Positions 18,679 through 26,364 of a stretch of 39,569 nucleotides of DNA are shown in pieces. This DNA comes from Burkholderiaceae bacterium (GTDB lineage Bacteria > Pseudomonadota > Gammaproteobacteria > Burkholderiales > Burkholderiaceae_E). The stretch is from assembly GCA_021166725.1 (NCBI GenBank), contig JAJPES010000083.1:1-39569 (forward strand). The letters are read 5' to 3'. The first letter of the stretch is position 1. Each line of letters begins with the position of its first letter. The position numbers and the translations under genes are program-made. Below the pieces are notes generated by a model. It did no database searches and was not told the DNA's origin. It saw only the letters and a program-made list of their open reading frames with translations.

Positions 18679-19689
18679 ATGTCCGATCCGAATCGCGCGA
18701 CCCGCGCCGACACCTGGTTGTTCGCCGATATCGGCGGCACCAATGCACGTTTCGCGCACTGGCAGGCCGACCACGGAACAGGTTCCATCGGGCGCCGGCC
18801 GGCCGACGACTTCGCCTCGCTGCAGGACGCGGTCCGGACTTTCGAGGAGATGCAGCCCCAGCGCGCGAACCGGGCCGCGATCGCGATTGCGTTGCAGATT
18901 CGCGGGACGAGCCTGCGGATGACGAATCGTCCGTGGGCCTTCGAGACGCAGGAGCTTCTCCGCGCGCTCGGCCTGGACGAACTGCGGCTGGTGAACGACT
19001 TCGTGGCGGCGGCGGCAGGATTGCCCGCGCTGGACGACGACGCTTTCGAGGTGGTGCGCGACGGTGCTCGCGCCTCCGGGCATTGGCTGTTGATCGGCCC
19101 GGGCACCGGGCTCGGCGCGGCTGCGCTGCTCGACGTCGGCGGCGCCCTCGAGCGCGTGCTCGCCAGCGAGGCCGGGCACATGGGATTCGCCGGGCATCGG
19201 CCGGAACTCGAGAGCCTGCACGACGTCGTGCGCGAACGGTGGGGGCGCGTGTCGTGGGAGCGATTGCTCAGCGGCGACGGCCTGAGCTTGCTCCATGCCT
19301 GGCAGATGGGCGGCACCGACGCGTTGCTGCCGGCACCGCGCATTTCCGCGCTCGTCGCCGAGGGCGATCGTGCGGCGACCGAAGCAGCTCGCTGGTTCTC
19401 GCGCCTGCTCGGCGCCTTCGCCGGTGACCTTTGCCTGGCCTTCGGCGCCGACGGCGGCGTCTGGCTCACCGGCGGTGTGCTCGATGGGCTCGGTGCGGGC
19501 TTCGACCACGCTGCGTTCCTCGAAGCTTTCGACGACAAGGGCCGCTACGCGGCTCGCCAGCACCAGGTTCCGGTGCGCCGCGTGCTTGCCCGCGACCTGG
19601 CGTTTCGCGGCCTCGAGCGCATCGTCTCCGGCGCCTGTCGTGCGCCGGGGCTGGTGGCCACGGAAAACGGGATCGATGAGCGACGCTGA
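18679..19689 (+). CDS. glk: Glucokinase (Glk family)
   Basis: Phosphorylates glucose with ATP to glucose-6-phosphate in the cytoplasm. The 336 residues show the bacterial Glk (non-ROK) pattern: DIGGTNARF phosphate loop (about residues 17-25), LVNDFVAAA with the catalytic Asp, GPGTGLGAAAL, EAGHMGFAGHRPE, WERLLSGDGL and the C-terminal WLTGGVLDGL. The ATG at 18679 lies immediately after a -10-like TATAGT and lacks a Shine-Dalgarno. Its 3' end overlaps the GH15 gene by 14 bp, so the two are co-expressed. The product is also one substrate of the divergently encoded OtsA. Confidence 0.95.
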   Translation: MSDPNRATRADTWLFADIGGTNARFAHWQADHGTGSIGRRPADDFASLQDAVRTFEEMQPQRANRAAIAIALQIRGTSLRMTNRPWAFETQELLRALGLDELRLVNDFVAAAAGLPALDDDAFEVVRDGARASGHWLLIGPGTGLGAAALLDVGGALERVLASEAGHMGFAGHRPELESLHDVVRERWGRVSWERLLSGDGLSLLHAWQMGGTDALLPAPRISALVAEGDRAATEAARWFSRLLGAFAGDLCLAFGADGGVWLTGGVLDGLGAGFDHAAFLEAFDDKGRYAARQHQVPVRRVLARDLAFRGLERIVSGACRAPGLVATENGIDERR

Positions 19690-21520
19690 TTCCGGCCTCG
19701 CGCCGGCTGCGGCAACACGGGCGGCGGAGGGCGGGCGCCCTTCGTCCGGACTGCGCGCCGGTGTCATCGGCAATTCGCGCATCGGCGCGCTGGTCGACGA
19801 GCGCGGCGTCGTCTCGTGGATGTGCGTGCCGCGTTTCGACGGCGACCCGGTGTTCTGCAGCCTGCTCGACGACGACGCGGACGACGGCCGCTTCGCCATC
19901 GAGATGGAGAACGTCGAGAAGATCACGCAGGAGTACCTGCGCAACACGGCGATCCTGCGCACGACGATGACCGATCGCGCCGGGCAGCAACTGGAGGTGA
20001 CCGACTTCTGCCCGCGCTTCTACCAGCACGGGCGCGTGTTCGCGCCGGTGTCGCTGGTTCGAATGGTGCGCCGCGTAGCGGGGCGACCGCGCCTGCGCGT
20101 GATCTTCGCGCCCCGATGCAACTACGGCGCCGACCGGCCGGGAATGACCTTCGGCAGCCACCACATCCGTGCGCAGCTCCAGTCGTATCCATTGCGGCTC
20201 ACCACCGATGCGCCGATCACCCAGGTGATCGAGCGCGCGTGGATCCGCGTCACCGAGGACCTGACGCTGATCCTCGGTCCCGACGAGACGCTGGCCAACA
20301 GCCCGCACGAAACCGGCCGGCGGCTTTACGACGAGACGCGCGGCTACTGGGGGCGCTGGGTGCGCAACCTGGCGATTCCTTTCGAATGGCAGGATGCGGT
20401 GATCCGCGCGGCGATCACGCTGAAGCTGAACACCTTCGACGACACCGGAGCGATCGTCGCGTCGCTCACCACTTCGATTCCCGAGGCGCCGGGCACGCAG
20501 CGCAACTGGGACTACCGCTTCTGCTGGCTGCGCGACGCGTACTTCACCGTCGACGCACTGAACCGGCTGGGCGCCACCGGCTCGATGCAGCGCTTCCTGC
20601 GCTATCTCGAGGACATCGTCACCGACGCCATCGACGGCACGCTGCAGCCGGTGTACGGCATGAGCGGCGCCACCCAGCTCGACGAGGCGGTGGCGCCGGC
20701 GCTGCGCGGCTACCGTGGGCACGTGCCGGTACGCATCGGCAACCTCGCCTGGCTGCAGGCGCAGCACGACGTCTACGGCTCGGCGATTTTGGCGGTCGCG
20801 CACGCGTTCTACGACCGGCGCCTGGCGCGACCGGCGGGCCGCGACCTGTTCGAGGCGCTCGAACGATTCGGCGACCAGGCGTGGCTGAACCACGCGCGGC
20901 CCGACGCGAGCATCTGGGAGTACCGCGGACGCGAGGCGGTTCACACCTTCTCGTCGGTGATGTGCTGGGCCGCGTGCGACCGGCTCGAACGCATCGCTGC
21001 GCATCTCGGGCTGGCCGAACGGCGCGAATGGTGGCGCGATCGAGCCGAGCAGATCCGCGCGACGATCGAGACGCGGGCGTGGAACGAAGAGATCGGCGCC
21101 TTCGTCTCCACGTTCGGCGGACGCGACCCCGATGCCAGCCTGCTGCTGCTCGGCCCGCTGGGGTTTCTCGAGCGCGACGATCCGCGCCTGCGCGCGACCG
21201 TGGCGACGATCGAGCGGGAGCTGCGCCGCGGTGAATTCCTGCTGCGCTACGCGCAGCCCGACGACTTCGGCATGCCCGAGACGGCGTTCATCGTCTGCAC
21301 CTTCTGGTGGATCCAGGCGCTCGCGCAGATCGGCGAGCGCGCGCGGGCGCGAGAGCTGTTCGAGAACCTGCTGGCCAAGCGCAATTCGCTCGGACTGCTG
21401 TCGGAAGACATCGACCCCGTCACGCACGCGCTGTGGGGCAACTATCCGCAGACCTACAGCATGGTCGGCATCATCACCTGCGCGATGCGGCTGAGCGAAC
21501 GCTGGGAAGACGCATTCTGA
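19676..21520 (+). CDS. Glycoside hydrolase family 15 protein (glucoamylase/trehalase-like)
   Basis: Cytoplasmic (no signal peptide) inverting glycosidase of 614 residues that releases glucose. The N-terminal beta-sandwich domain starts GVIGNSRIGALVDERGVVSWMCVPRFDGDPVF; the (alpha/alpha)6 catalytic domain has NWDYRFCWLRDAYFT, then DASIWEYRGREAVHTFSS with the general acid Glu and MPETAFIVCTFWWIQAL with the likely base Glu. The family includes glucoamylases, glucodextranases and trehalases, and sequence reading alone does not separate them. Overlap with glk and divergence from otsAB favour trehalose or a short alpha-glucan as substrate. Its 3' end overlaps the convergent EamA gene by 47 bp. Confidence 0.9.
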   Translation: MSDADSGLAPAAATRAAEGGRPSSGLRAGVIGNSRIGALVDERGVVSWMCVPRFDGDPVFCSLLDDDADDGRFAIEMENVEKITQEYLRNTAILRTTMTDRAGQQLEVTDFCPRFYQHGRVFAPVSLVRMVRRVAGRPRLRVIFAPRCNYGADRPGMTFGSHHIRAQLQSYPLRLTTDAPITQVIERAWIRVTEDLTLILGPDETLANSPHETGRRLYDETRGYWGRWVRNLAIPFEWQDAVIRAAITLKLNTFDDTGAIVASLTTSIPEAPGTQRNWDYRFCWLRDAYFTVDALNRLGATGSMQRFLRYLEDIVTDAIDGTLQPVYGMSGATQLDEAVAPALRGYRGHVPVRIGNLAWLQAQHDVYGSAILAVAHAFYDRRLARPAGRDLFEALERFGDQAWLNHARPDASIWEYRGREAVHTFSSVMCWAACDRLERIAAHLGLAERREWWRDRAEQIRATIETRAWNEEIGAFVSTFGGRDPDASLLLLGPLGFLERDDPRLRATVATIERELRRGEFLLRYAQPDDFGMPETAFIVCTFWWIQALAQIGERARARELFENLLAKRNSLGLLSEDIDPVTHALWGNYPQTYSMVGIITCAMRLSERWEDAF

Positions 21521-22436
21521 ACGCGACCGGCAGCGAAGCGCCGCCGGCGAACTGCGCGAGCGCAACCCCGCCGAGCGCGATCATCGCGCCGGCGATCTTC
21601 GTCGCGGTGAAGGCTTCGCCGACGGCGATCCACGAGATCAGTCCGGCCACCGGCGGCATGCCGTACATCATCGGCGCCGTGCGGGCGACGCCGCGTACCG
21701 CATTGACCCAACCCCAGACGAGCCAGCCGACGAAGGCCGACACGACGATCGCGAACAGCAGCCCGAGCCAGATCCACGGCCCGAAATCGGTCCACTGCAC
21801 GCGCAGGCCGGCCGGCGCGGTGAGTGCCACGATCGGCGCGGCGCCGAGCAGCGTCGCGTAGGCCATCACGACGAGGCCCCCGTGGCGCTCGATCAGCGGC
21901 TTGGATGCCACCGTGTAATACGAGAAGAACGACGCCGAAACGAGCAGCACGAGATCGCCGGCACCGGCGCTCCACCGACCGGCGAACAGCTTGTCGGACA
22001 GGAAGACCAGCACGCCGCCGCAGGCGATCGCGGCGCCCGCGACCTGCGCACGGGTCATCCGCTCGATGCCCGAGAAGCGCAGGATCAGCAGCGTGAACAC
22101 CGGCCCGCAGGCGAGGATCAGCGAACTGGAGAAGGCCGTCGACCAATGGATGCCGTAGGTGACGGTGCCCACGTGCAGCACGTGCCCGAAGAAGCCGAGT
22201 CGGGCGAGCGCGAGCAGGTCGGTGCGCGGCACCGTCGGGAAGCGCAAGCCGTACGCATGCACGAGCAGCACGAGCGCGCAGGCCGGCATGACCAGGTAGC
22301 GCGCGAACAGGAATCCGGCGGGCGAGACGGCTTCGAAGACGACCTTCTGCACCGAGAAATTCGCGCCCCAGACGGCGACGAGCGCGATGCACGCGCCGAG
22401 CGCCTGCCACTGGCGCCTGCTGCTGTCGGGGGAAAT
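21474..22436 (-). CDS. EamA (DMT) family transporter, start codon uncertain
   Basis: Ten-helix drug/metabolite-type transporter of the inner membrane, substrate unknown. Two EamA repeats are visible: the first from LGACIALVAVWGANFSVQKVV to about residue 150, the second from LVLLVSASFFSYYTVASKPL to the end. The first helix lies upstream of the only canonical in-frame start (GTG, 22352). In the open frame above that GTG, back to a TGA near 22507, there is no ATG, GTG or TTG. The best-placed candidate is ATT at 22436, which gives 320 residues and a complete first helix; ATT starts are known for infC but are rare. A sequencing error or lost N-terminus is the alternative. The 3' end overlaps the convergent GH15 gene by 47 bp. 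Confidence 0.8.
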   Translation of the reverse strand: MSPDSSRRQWQALGACIALVAVWGANFSVQKVVFEAVSPAGFLFARYLVMPACALVLLVHAYGLRFPTVPRTDLLALARLGFFGHVLHVGTVTYGIHWSTAFSSSLILACGPVFTLLILRFSGIERMTRAQVAGAAIACGGVLVFLSDKLFAGRWSAGAGDLVLLVSASFFSYYTVASKPLIERHGGLVVMAYATLLGAAPIVALTAPAGLRVQWTDFGPWIWLGLLFAIVVSAFVGWLVWGWVNAVRGVARTAPMMYGMPPVAGLISWIAVGEAFTATKIAGAMIALGGVALAQFAGGASLPVAFRMRLPSVRSAASRR

Positions 22437-22520
22437 GGTGTCGCGCTCGCGGGGAAACCACGAATGATAGCGAGATGGCCGCCGGTGCCCGCCGGCATCT
22501 CAGCGGCGGGCGGTCCGATT

Positions 22521-22533
22521 TGCTAAAATTATG
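22521..22533. promoter_or_regulatory. Overlapping divergent -10 elements (EamA gene / OmpA-like gene)
   Basis: On the plus strand TGCTAAAAT is an extended -10 (TGn plus TAAAAT at 22524-22529), serving the OmpA-like gene and uvrD with a leader of about 114 nt. On the minus strand CATAAT (22528-22533) overlaps it and could serve the transporter gene. The A+T-rich patch stands out in very G+C-rich sequence. Overlap of the two hexamers would make the promoters mutually exclusive. Confidence 0.45.
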
Positions 22534-22649
22534 GTTTCCCCGTTTTCGATTTCCGTTCCGGCGTTCCCGCCGGGGCGCGGCCCTGCCGGCGGCTCGGCGC
22601 AATGCCCTGCCTGCGATTCGGCATCCTACGTCGTCAGAAGGAGAGCGCA

Positions 22650-23156
22650 TTGCATTCCGAAATCCGCACTTCGCCCGTCTCGGAGGCCGAGGCCTCTCCC
22701 AAGCGCCGGGTCGCCCCCGTGGCCCAGGCCGGCGCCGCTCGCCGCGCGGGCGCGTCCGAAGATGGTGCCGAGTCGACCGTGCGCGTCTACTTCGAGGGCG
22801 ATTGCACCAGCGTCAGCGAGGAGTACCTGGAGCTGATCCGCGAGCAGGCCGAGCGTTTCAATACCGGCCCGGGCGGTACGCTCATCGTCTCCGGCCACGC
22901 CAACCCCGTCGAGGAACCCGAGGCGGCCGTGCAATTGAGCATGAGCCGCACGCAGGCCGTCGCGACGCTGCTCGAGCGCTTCGGCGTGCAGAGCCATCGC
23001 ATCGTCCGCGTCAGCCACGGCTCGAATGCGCCGATCGTCGATTACGCAGACGAGTCGGTTCGCTGGGTCAATCGCTGCGTGGAAATCCGCCACGGCGGCC
23101 TCACTCCGCGTCAACCCGTCTGGTCGCAGCGCACGCGCAAGTCCACCCGACGCTGA
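22650..23156 (+). CDS. OmpA-like domain protein without signal peptide
   Basis: A 168-residue protein with a basic, low-complexity N-terminus (about 1-43) and an OmpA/MotB-type C-terminal domain (about 44-147): VRVYFEGDCTSVSEEY, LIVSGHANPVEEPEAAVQLS, MSRTQAVATLLERFGV, RIVRVSHGSNAPI, WVNRCVEIRH. In peptidoglycan-binding members the GHTD motif supplies an Asp; here it reads GHAN (N85), while the second ligand Arg (R100) is kept. No signal peptide or lipobox is present from any in-frame start. TTG at 22650 is favoured by AAGGAG 7 nt upstream; an ATG at 22602 lacks a ribosome binding site. The uvrD coding region follows directly. The protein may be cytoplasmic, and its function is unknown. Confidence 0.82.
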   Translation: MHSEIRTSPVSEAEASPKRRVAPVAQAGAARRAGASEDGAESTVRVYFEGDCTSVSEEYLELIREQAERFNTGPGGTLIVSGHANPVEEPEAAVQLSMSRTQAVATLLERFGVQSHRIVRVSHGSNAPIVDYADESVRWVNRCVEIRHGGLTPRQPVWSQRTRKSTRR

Positions 23157-25506
23157 TCCCACCACGCAGAGCGCAGCGCTGAGACTTCTCGAGCAGCTCA
23201 ACGATCGCCAGCGCGAAGCGGTCACGCTGCCGGCCGAGCACGCGCTCGTGCTCGCCGGCGCCGGCAGCGGCAAGACGCGCGTGCTCACCACGCGCATCGC
23301 CTGGCTGATCTCCACCGGGCAGGTGAGTCCCCACGGCGTCCTCGCCGTCACTTTCACCAACAAGGCCGCGCGCGAGATGCTCACGCGGCTGTCGGCGATG
23401 CTGCCGATCGAGCCGCGCGGCATGTGGATCGGCACCTTCCATGGGCTGGCCAATCGGATGCTGCGCGCGCACCACCGCGACGCCGGCCTGCCGCACACGT
23501 TCCAGATCCTCGATTCGCAGGACCAGCTCGCGGCGATCAAGCGGCTGTTGCGCGCGCTGAACGTCGACGACGAGAAGTTCCCGCCGAAGTCGCTGCAGCA
23601 TTTCGTCAACGGCGCCAAGGAAGAAGGCCGGCGCGCGACGGCAGTGGAGGCCTACGACGAGCACACGCGGCGCATGGTCGAGCTGTACGCCGCCTACGAC
23701 GAGCAATGCCGGCGCGAGGGCGTCGTCGATTTCGCCGAGCTGCTGCTGCGCAGCCACGAGCTGCTTTCGCGCAACGCCCCGCTGCGCGAGCACTACCGCG
23801 CGCGCTTTCGCCATATTCTCGTCGACGAGTTCCAGGACACCAACACGCTGCAGTACGAGTGGCTCAAGCTGCTCGCCGGCGAATCGTCGGTGCTGTTCGC
23901 CGTCGGCGACGACGACCAGAGCATCTATTCGTTTCGCGGTGCGCGCGTGGCGAACATGGCGGCCTTCGAGCGCGAGTTCCGCGTCGCCCACCTGATCCGC
24001 CTCGAGCAGAACTACCGCTCGCACGCGAACATCCTCGACTGCGCCAACGCGCTGATCGCGCACAACCGCAACCGCCTCGGCAAGAACCTGTGGACCGACG
24101 CGGGCGAGGGCGAGCCGGTGCGCGTGCGCGAGTCGCTGGGCGATGCGCAGGAAGCGCAATGGCTGGTCGAGGAGATCCGATCGCTCGTCGCCGAGGGCTG
24201 GATGCGCAGCGACATCGCCGTGCTGTACCGCTCGAACGCGCAGTCGCGCGTGCTCGAGCACGCACTGTTCTCGTCGGGCATCGCGTATCGGGTCTATGGC
24301 GGACTTCGCTTCTTCGAGCGCGCCGAGGTCAAGCATGCGCTGGCCTACCTGCGGCTGATGGAGAACCCCGACGACGACGGCGCGTTCCTGCGGGTGGCGA
24401 ACTTTCCGGCGCGCGGCATCGGCGCGCGTACGCTCGAATCGCTGCAGGACGAGGCGCGGCGCAGCGGCACGAGCCTGTACGCATCGGCGGGCTCGGTCAC
24501 CGGAGCCGGCGGGGCGCGATTGGCCGCCTTCGTGCAGCTCGTCGCGCGGTTGCGCGCCGACACGCAGGCGCTGCCGCTGCCGGAGGTCGTCGCGCACGTG
24601 ATCGAGGCGAGCGGGCTGGTAGCGCACTACCGCAGCGAGCGCGAAGGGCAGGAGCGCGTCGAGAACCTGCGCGAACTGGTCAATGCCGCCGCCAGCTTCG
24701 TCGCCGAGGAAGGCATTGCGGTGGGCACGCCGGCCAACCTCGGCGTGTCGGGGGCGTTCGGCCCGGCGTCGTCGGCGTCGCAGGATCCGGCCGATCCGCT
24801 CGTCGCCCCCGGCGCCGTGCAGATAACGCCGCTGGCGGCCTTCCTTGCGCACGCTTCGCTCGAAGCCGGCGAGAACCAGGCGGGCGAAGGCGCCGATGCC
24901 GTGCAGATGATGACCGTGCACTCGGCCAAGGGACTCGAGTTCGACGCGGTATTCCTCACCGGTCTGGAGGAGGGGCTCTTTCCGCACGAGAACTCGATTG
25001 CCGATCCGCAGGGCCTCGAGGAAGAGCGCCGGCTGATGTACGTGGCGATCACGCGCGCGCGCAAGCGCCTGTACCTGTCGTTCGCGCAGACGCGGATGCT
25101 GCACGGACATACGCGCTACAACCTGCGTTCGCGCTTCCTCGACGAGTTGCCGCCGGCGCTGCTGAAGTGGCTCGGGCCTCGTTTTCGGCCGGAAGGCGGG
25201 CGAGAGGGCATCCCGTCGTTCGGCCGGGATCCGGGCGGCGCCGCCGGGTCGCAGGCTTGGCGCACCGGCCTGCGCGGGCTCGCGGACGCAGGCGGGCGCA
25301 ATGCCTTTTCGCAGCCGGTCTACGAAGACGCCCGCCGCGGCAGCGGATTTCGCGTCGGGCAGAACGTCGCGCACGCACGTTTCGGCGAAGGCGTGATCGT
25401 CGCGCTCGAAGGAAGCGGCGACGACGCGCGCGCGCAGGTGCGTTTCGAGCGCGAAGGCACCAAGTGGCTCGCGTTGTCGGTTGCGCGGCTCGAACCCTGC
25501 GGCTGA
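23026..25506 (+). CDS. uvrD: UvrD-type superfamily 1 DNA helicase
   Basis: ATP-driven 3'-5' helicase of repair and replication (UvrD/PcrA/Rep group). All SF1A motifs are present: Walker A LAGAGSGKTRV, TFTNKAA, DEFQDTN, DDDQSIYSFRGA, LEQNYRS, MTVHSAKGLEFDAVF and RRLMYVAITRARKRLYLS, plus a C-terminal tudor-like domain (FRVGQNVAHARFGEGVI...). This tail favours UvrD/PcrA over Rep. Start: the only ATG/GTG/TTG ahead of the conserved region is ATG 23026, which overlaps the OmpA-like gene by 131 bp and puts the Walker Lys at residue 83. Family proteins have it near 35, so a start at CTG 23179 (Lys at 32, 22 bp after the upstream stop) is attractive. Length 826 or 775 aa. It is convergent with the next gene. 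Confidence 0.94.
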   Translation: MRRSSITQTSRFAGSIAAWKSATAASLRVNPSGRSARASPPDADPTTQSAALRLLEQLNDRQREAVTLPAEHALVLAGAGSGKTRVLTTRIAWLISTGQVSPHGVLAVTFTNKAAREMLTRLSAMLPIEPRGMWIGTFHGLANRMLRAHHRDAGLPHTFQILDSQDQLAAIKRLLRALNVDDEKFPPKSLQHFVNGAKEEGRRATAVEAYDEHTRRMVELYAAYDEQCRREGVVDFAELLLRSHELLSRNAPLREHYRARFRHILVDEFQDTNTLQYEWLKLLAGESSVLFAVGDDDQSIYSFRGARVANMAAFEREFRVAHLIRLEQNYRSHANILDCANALIAHNRNRLGKNLWTDAGEGEPVRVRESLGDAQEAQWLVEEIRSLVAEGWMRSDIAVLYRSNAQSRVLEHALFSSGIAYRVYGGLRFFERAEVKHALAYLRLMENPDDDGAFLRVANFPARGIGARTLESLQDEARRSGTSLYASAGSVTGAGGARLAAFVQLVARLRADTQALPLPEVVAHVIEASGLVAHYRSEREGQERVENLRELVNAAASFVAEEGIAVGTPANLGVSGAFGPASSASQDPADPLVAPGAVQITPLAAFLAHASLEAGENQAGEGADAVQMMTVHSAKGLEFDAVFLTGLEEGLFPHENSIADPQGLEEERRLMYVAITRARKRLYLSFAQTRMLHGHTRYNLRSRFLDELPPALLKWLGPRFRPEGGREGIPSFGRDPGGAAGSQAWRTGLRGLADAGGRNAFSQPVYEDARRGSGFRVGQNVAHARFGEGVIVALEGSGDDARAQVRFEREGTKWLALSVARLEPCG

Positions 25507-25528
25507 GCGTGCCCCGCCGGGCCCGACT

Positions 25529-26344
25529 TCAGGCGCGCAGGTCGGGCGCGGTGCCGACGGCGGTTTCGGCGGCGGGATCGTCGACCGGTTCGCGATAGGT
25601 CGGCCAGAACGAGCAGTAGATCGCGGTGATCAGCGCGAGCGACAGCGGCGAAAGGATCATCGACATCACGAACGGGTGCGAGCCGAAGGCGCCTTGCACC
25701 GCGCGCACGACGAGCGAGCCGACGAAAGCGATGGCGAACCAGCCGATCGCGTAGACGAGAAAGGCGCTGCGATTGCGCCAGACGGCCATCAGGCTGAAGA
25801 ACAGCGACTTCAGCGGCGGCACGCGGTGCCAGGCGACGAACAGCGGCGCGTACCACATCGCCATCTGCACCGGCAGGTAGGCGGTTATGAAAGCCGCCGC
25901 CGCCAGCCATAGCGAGACCCCGTCGAGCGCGAGCGCTTCGGCTTCCTCCACGCTGCCGGCGGCCAGTTGCATCAATGCCCCGCCGTCGAACAGCGCCGCC
26001 AGCGCGAGCGCGAGCATCGTAGCCGCCGCGTTGAAGATGCCCAGCAGCAGCAGCGGACGCAATGCGCGGCCGGCGTCCTCGCGGAATGCCGCGAACAGCA
26101 TCGACGGCAGAGGCATACGGCCTTCATCGGCCGTGCCCACTGCGCGCATCAGCCCGACCATCAGCGCCGGTGCGAGTACGAGCGGGGCGATCGAGCCGAC
26201 GAAGGGGACGAGCACCGACAGCGACAGCAGCAGCAGGTTCAGGAAGGTGATGGCGAGCAGCGCGATCGGCTGGCGGCGCAGCAGTTCGAAGCCGCGCATC
26301 ACCCAGCGCCAGCCGGCGCGTGCAGGCAAGGGGACGATGTGCAT
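25529..26344 (-). CDS. BPSS1780-type polytopic membrane protein
   Basis: Inner-membrane protein of 271 residues with about six hydrophobic helices, starting MHIVPLPARAGWRWVMRGFELLRRQPIA split by a basic stretch, then NLLLLSLSVLVPFVGSIAPL. The start motif (VPARxGWxWVxxGxxxFxxQP) recalls the BPSS1780 family of Burkholderiales, whose function I do not know. It is the third gene of a minus-strand run, 20 bp after thrB, and is convergent with uvrD (22 bp between stops). The acidic tail after the last helix (DDPAAETAVG) is probably cytoplasmic. Confidence 0.78.
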   Translation of the reverse strand: MHIVPLPARAGWRWVMRGFELLRRQPIALLAITFLNLLLLSLSVLVPFVGSIAPLVLAPALMVGLMRAVGTADEGRMPLPSMLFAAFREDAGRALRPLLLLGIFNAAATMLALALAALFDGGALMQLAAGSVEEAEALALDGVSLWLAAAAFITAYLPVQMAMWYAPLFVAWHRVPPLKSLFFSLMAVWRNRSAFLVYAIGWFAIAFVGSLVVRAVQGAFGSHPFVMSMILSPLSLALITAIYCSFWPTYREPVDDPAAETAVGTAPDLRA

Positions 26345-26364
26345 CCGGTGGGACGGGCTATGGA

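Noticed and set aside
19466..21565. 699-codon minus-strand frame opposite the GH15 gene
   Set aside because: Antisense shadow; the GH15 catalytic motifs are on the plus strand.
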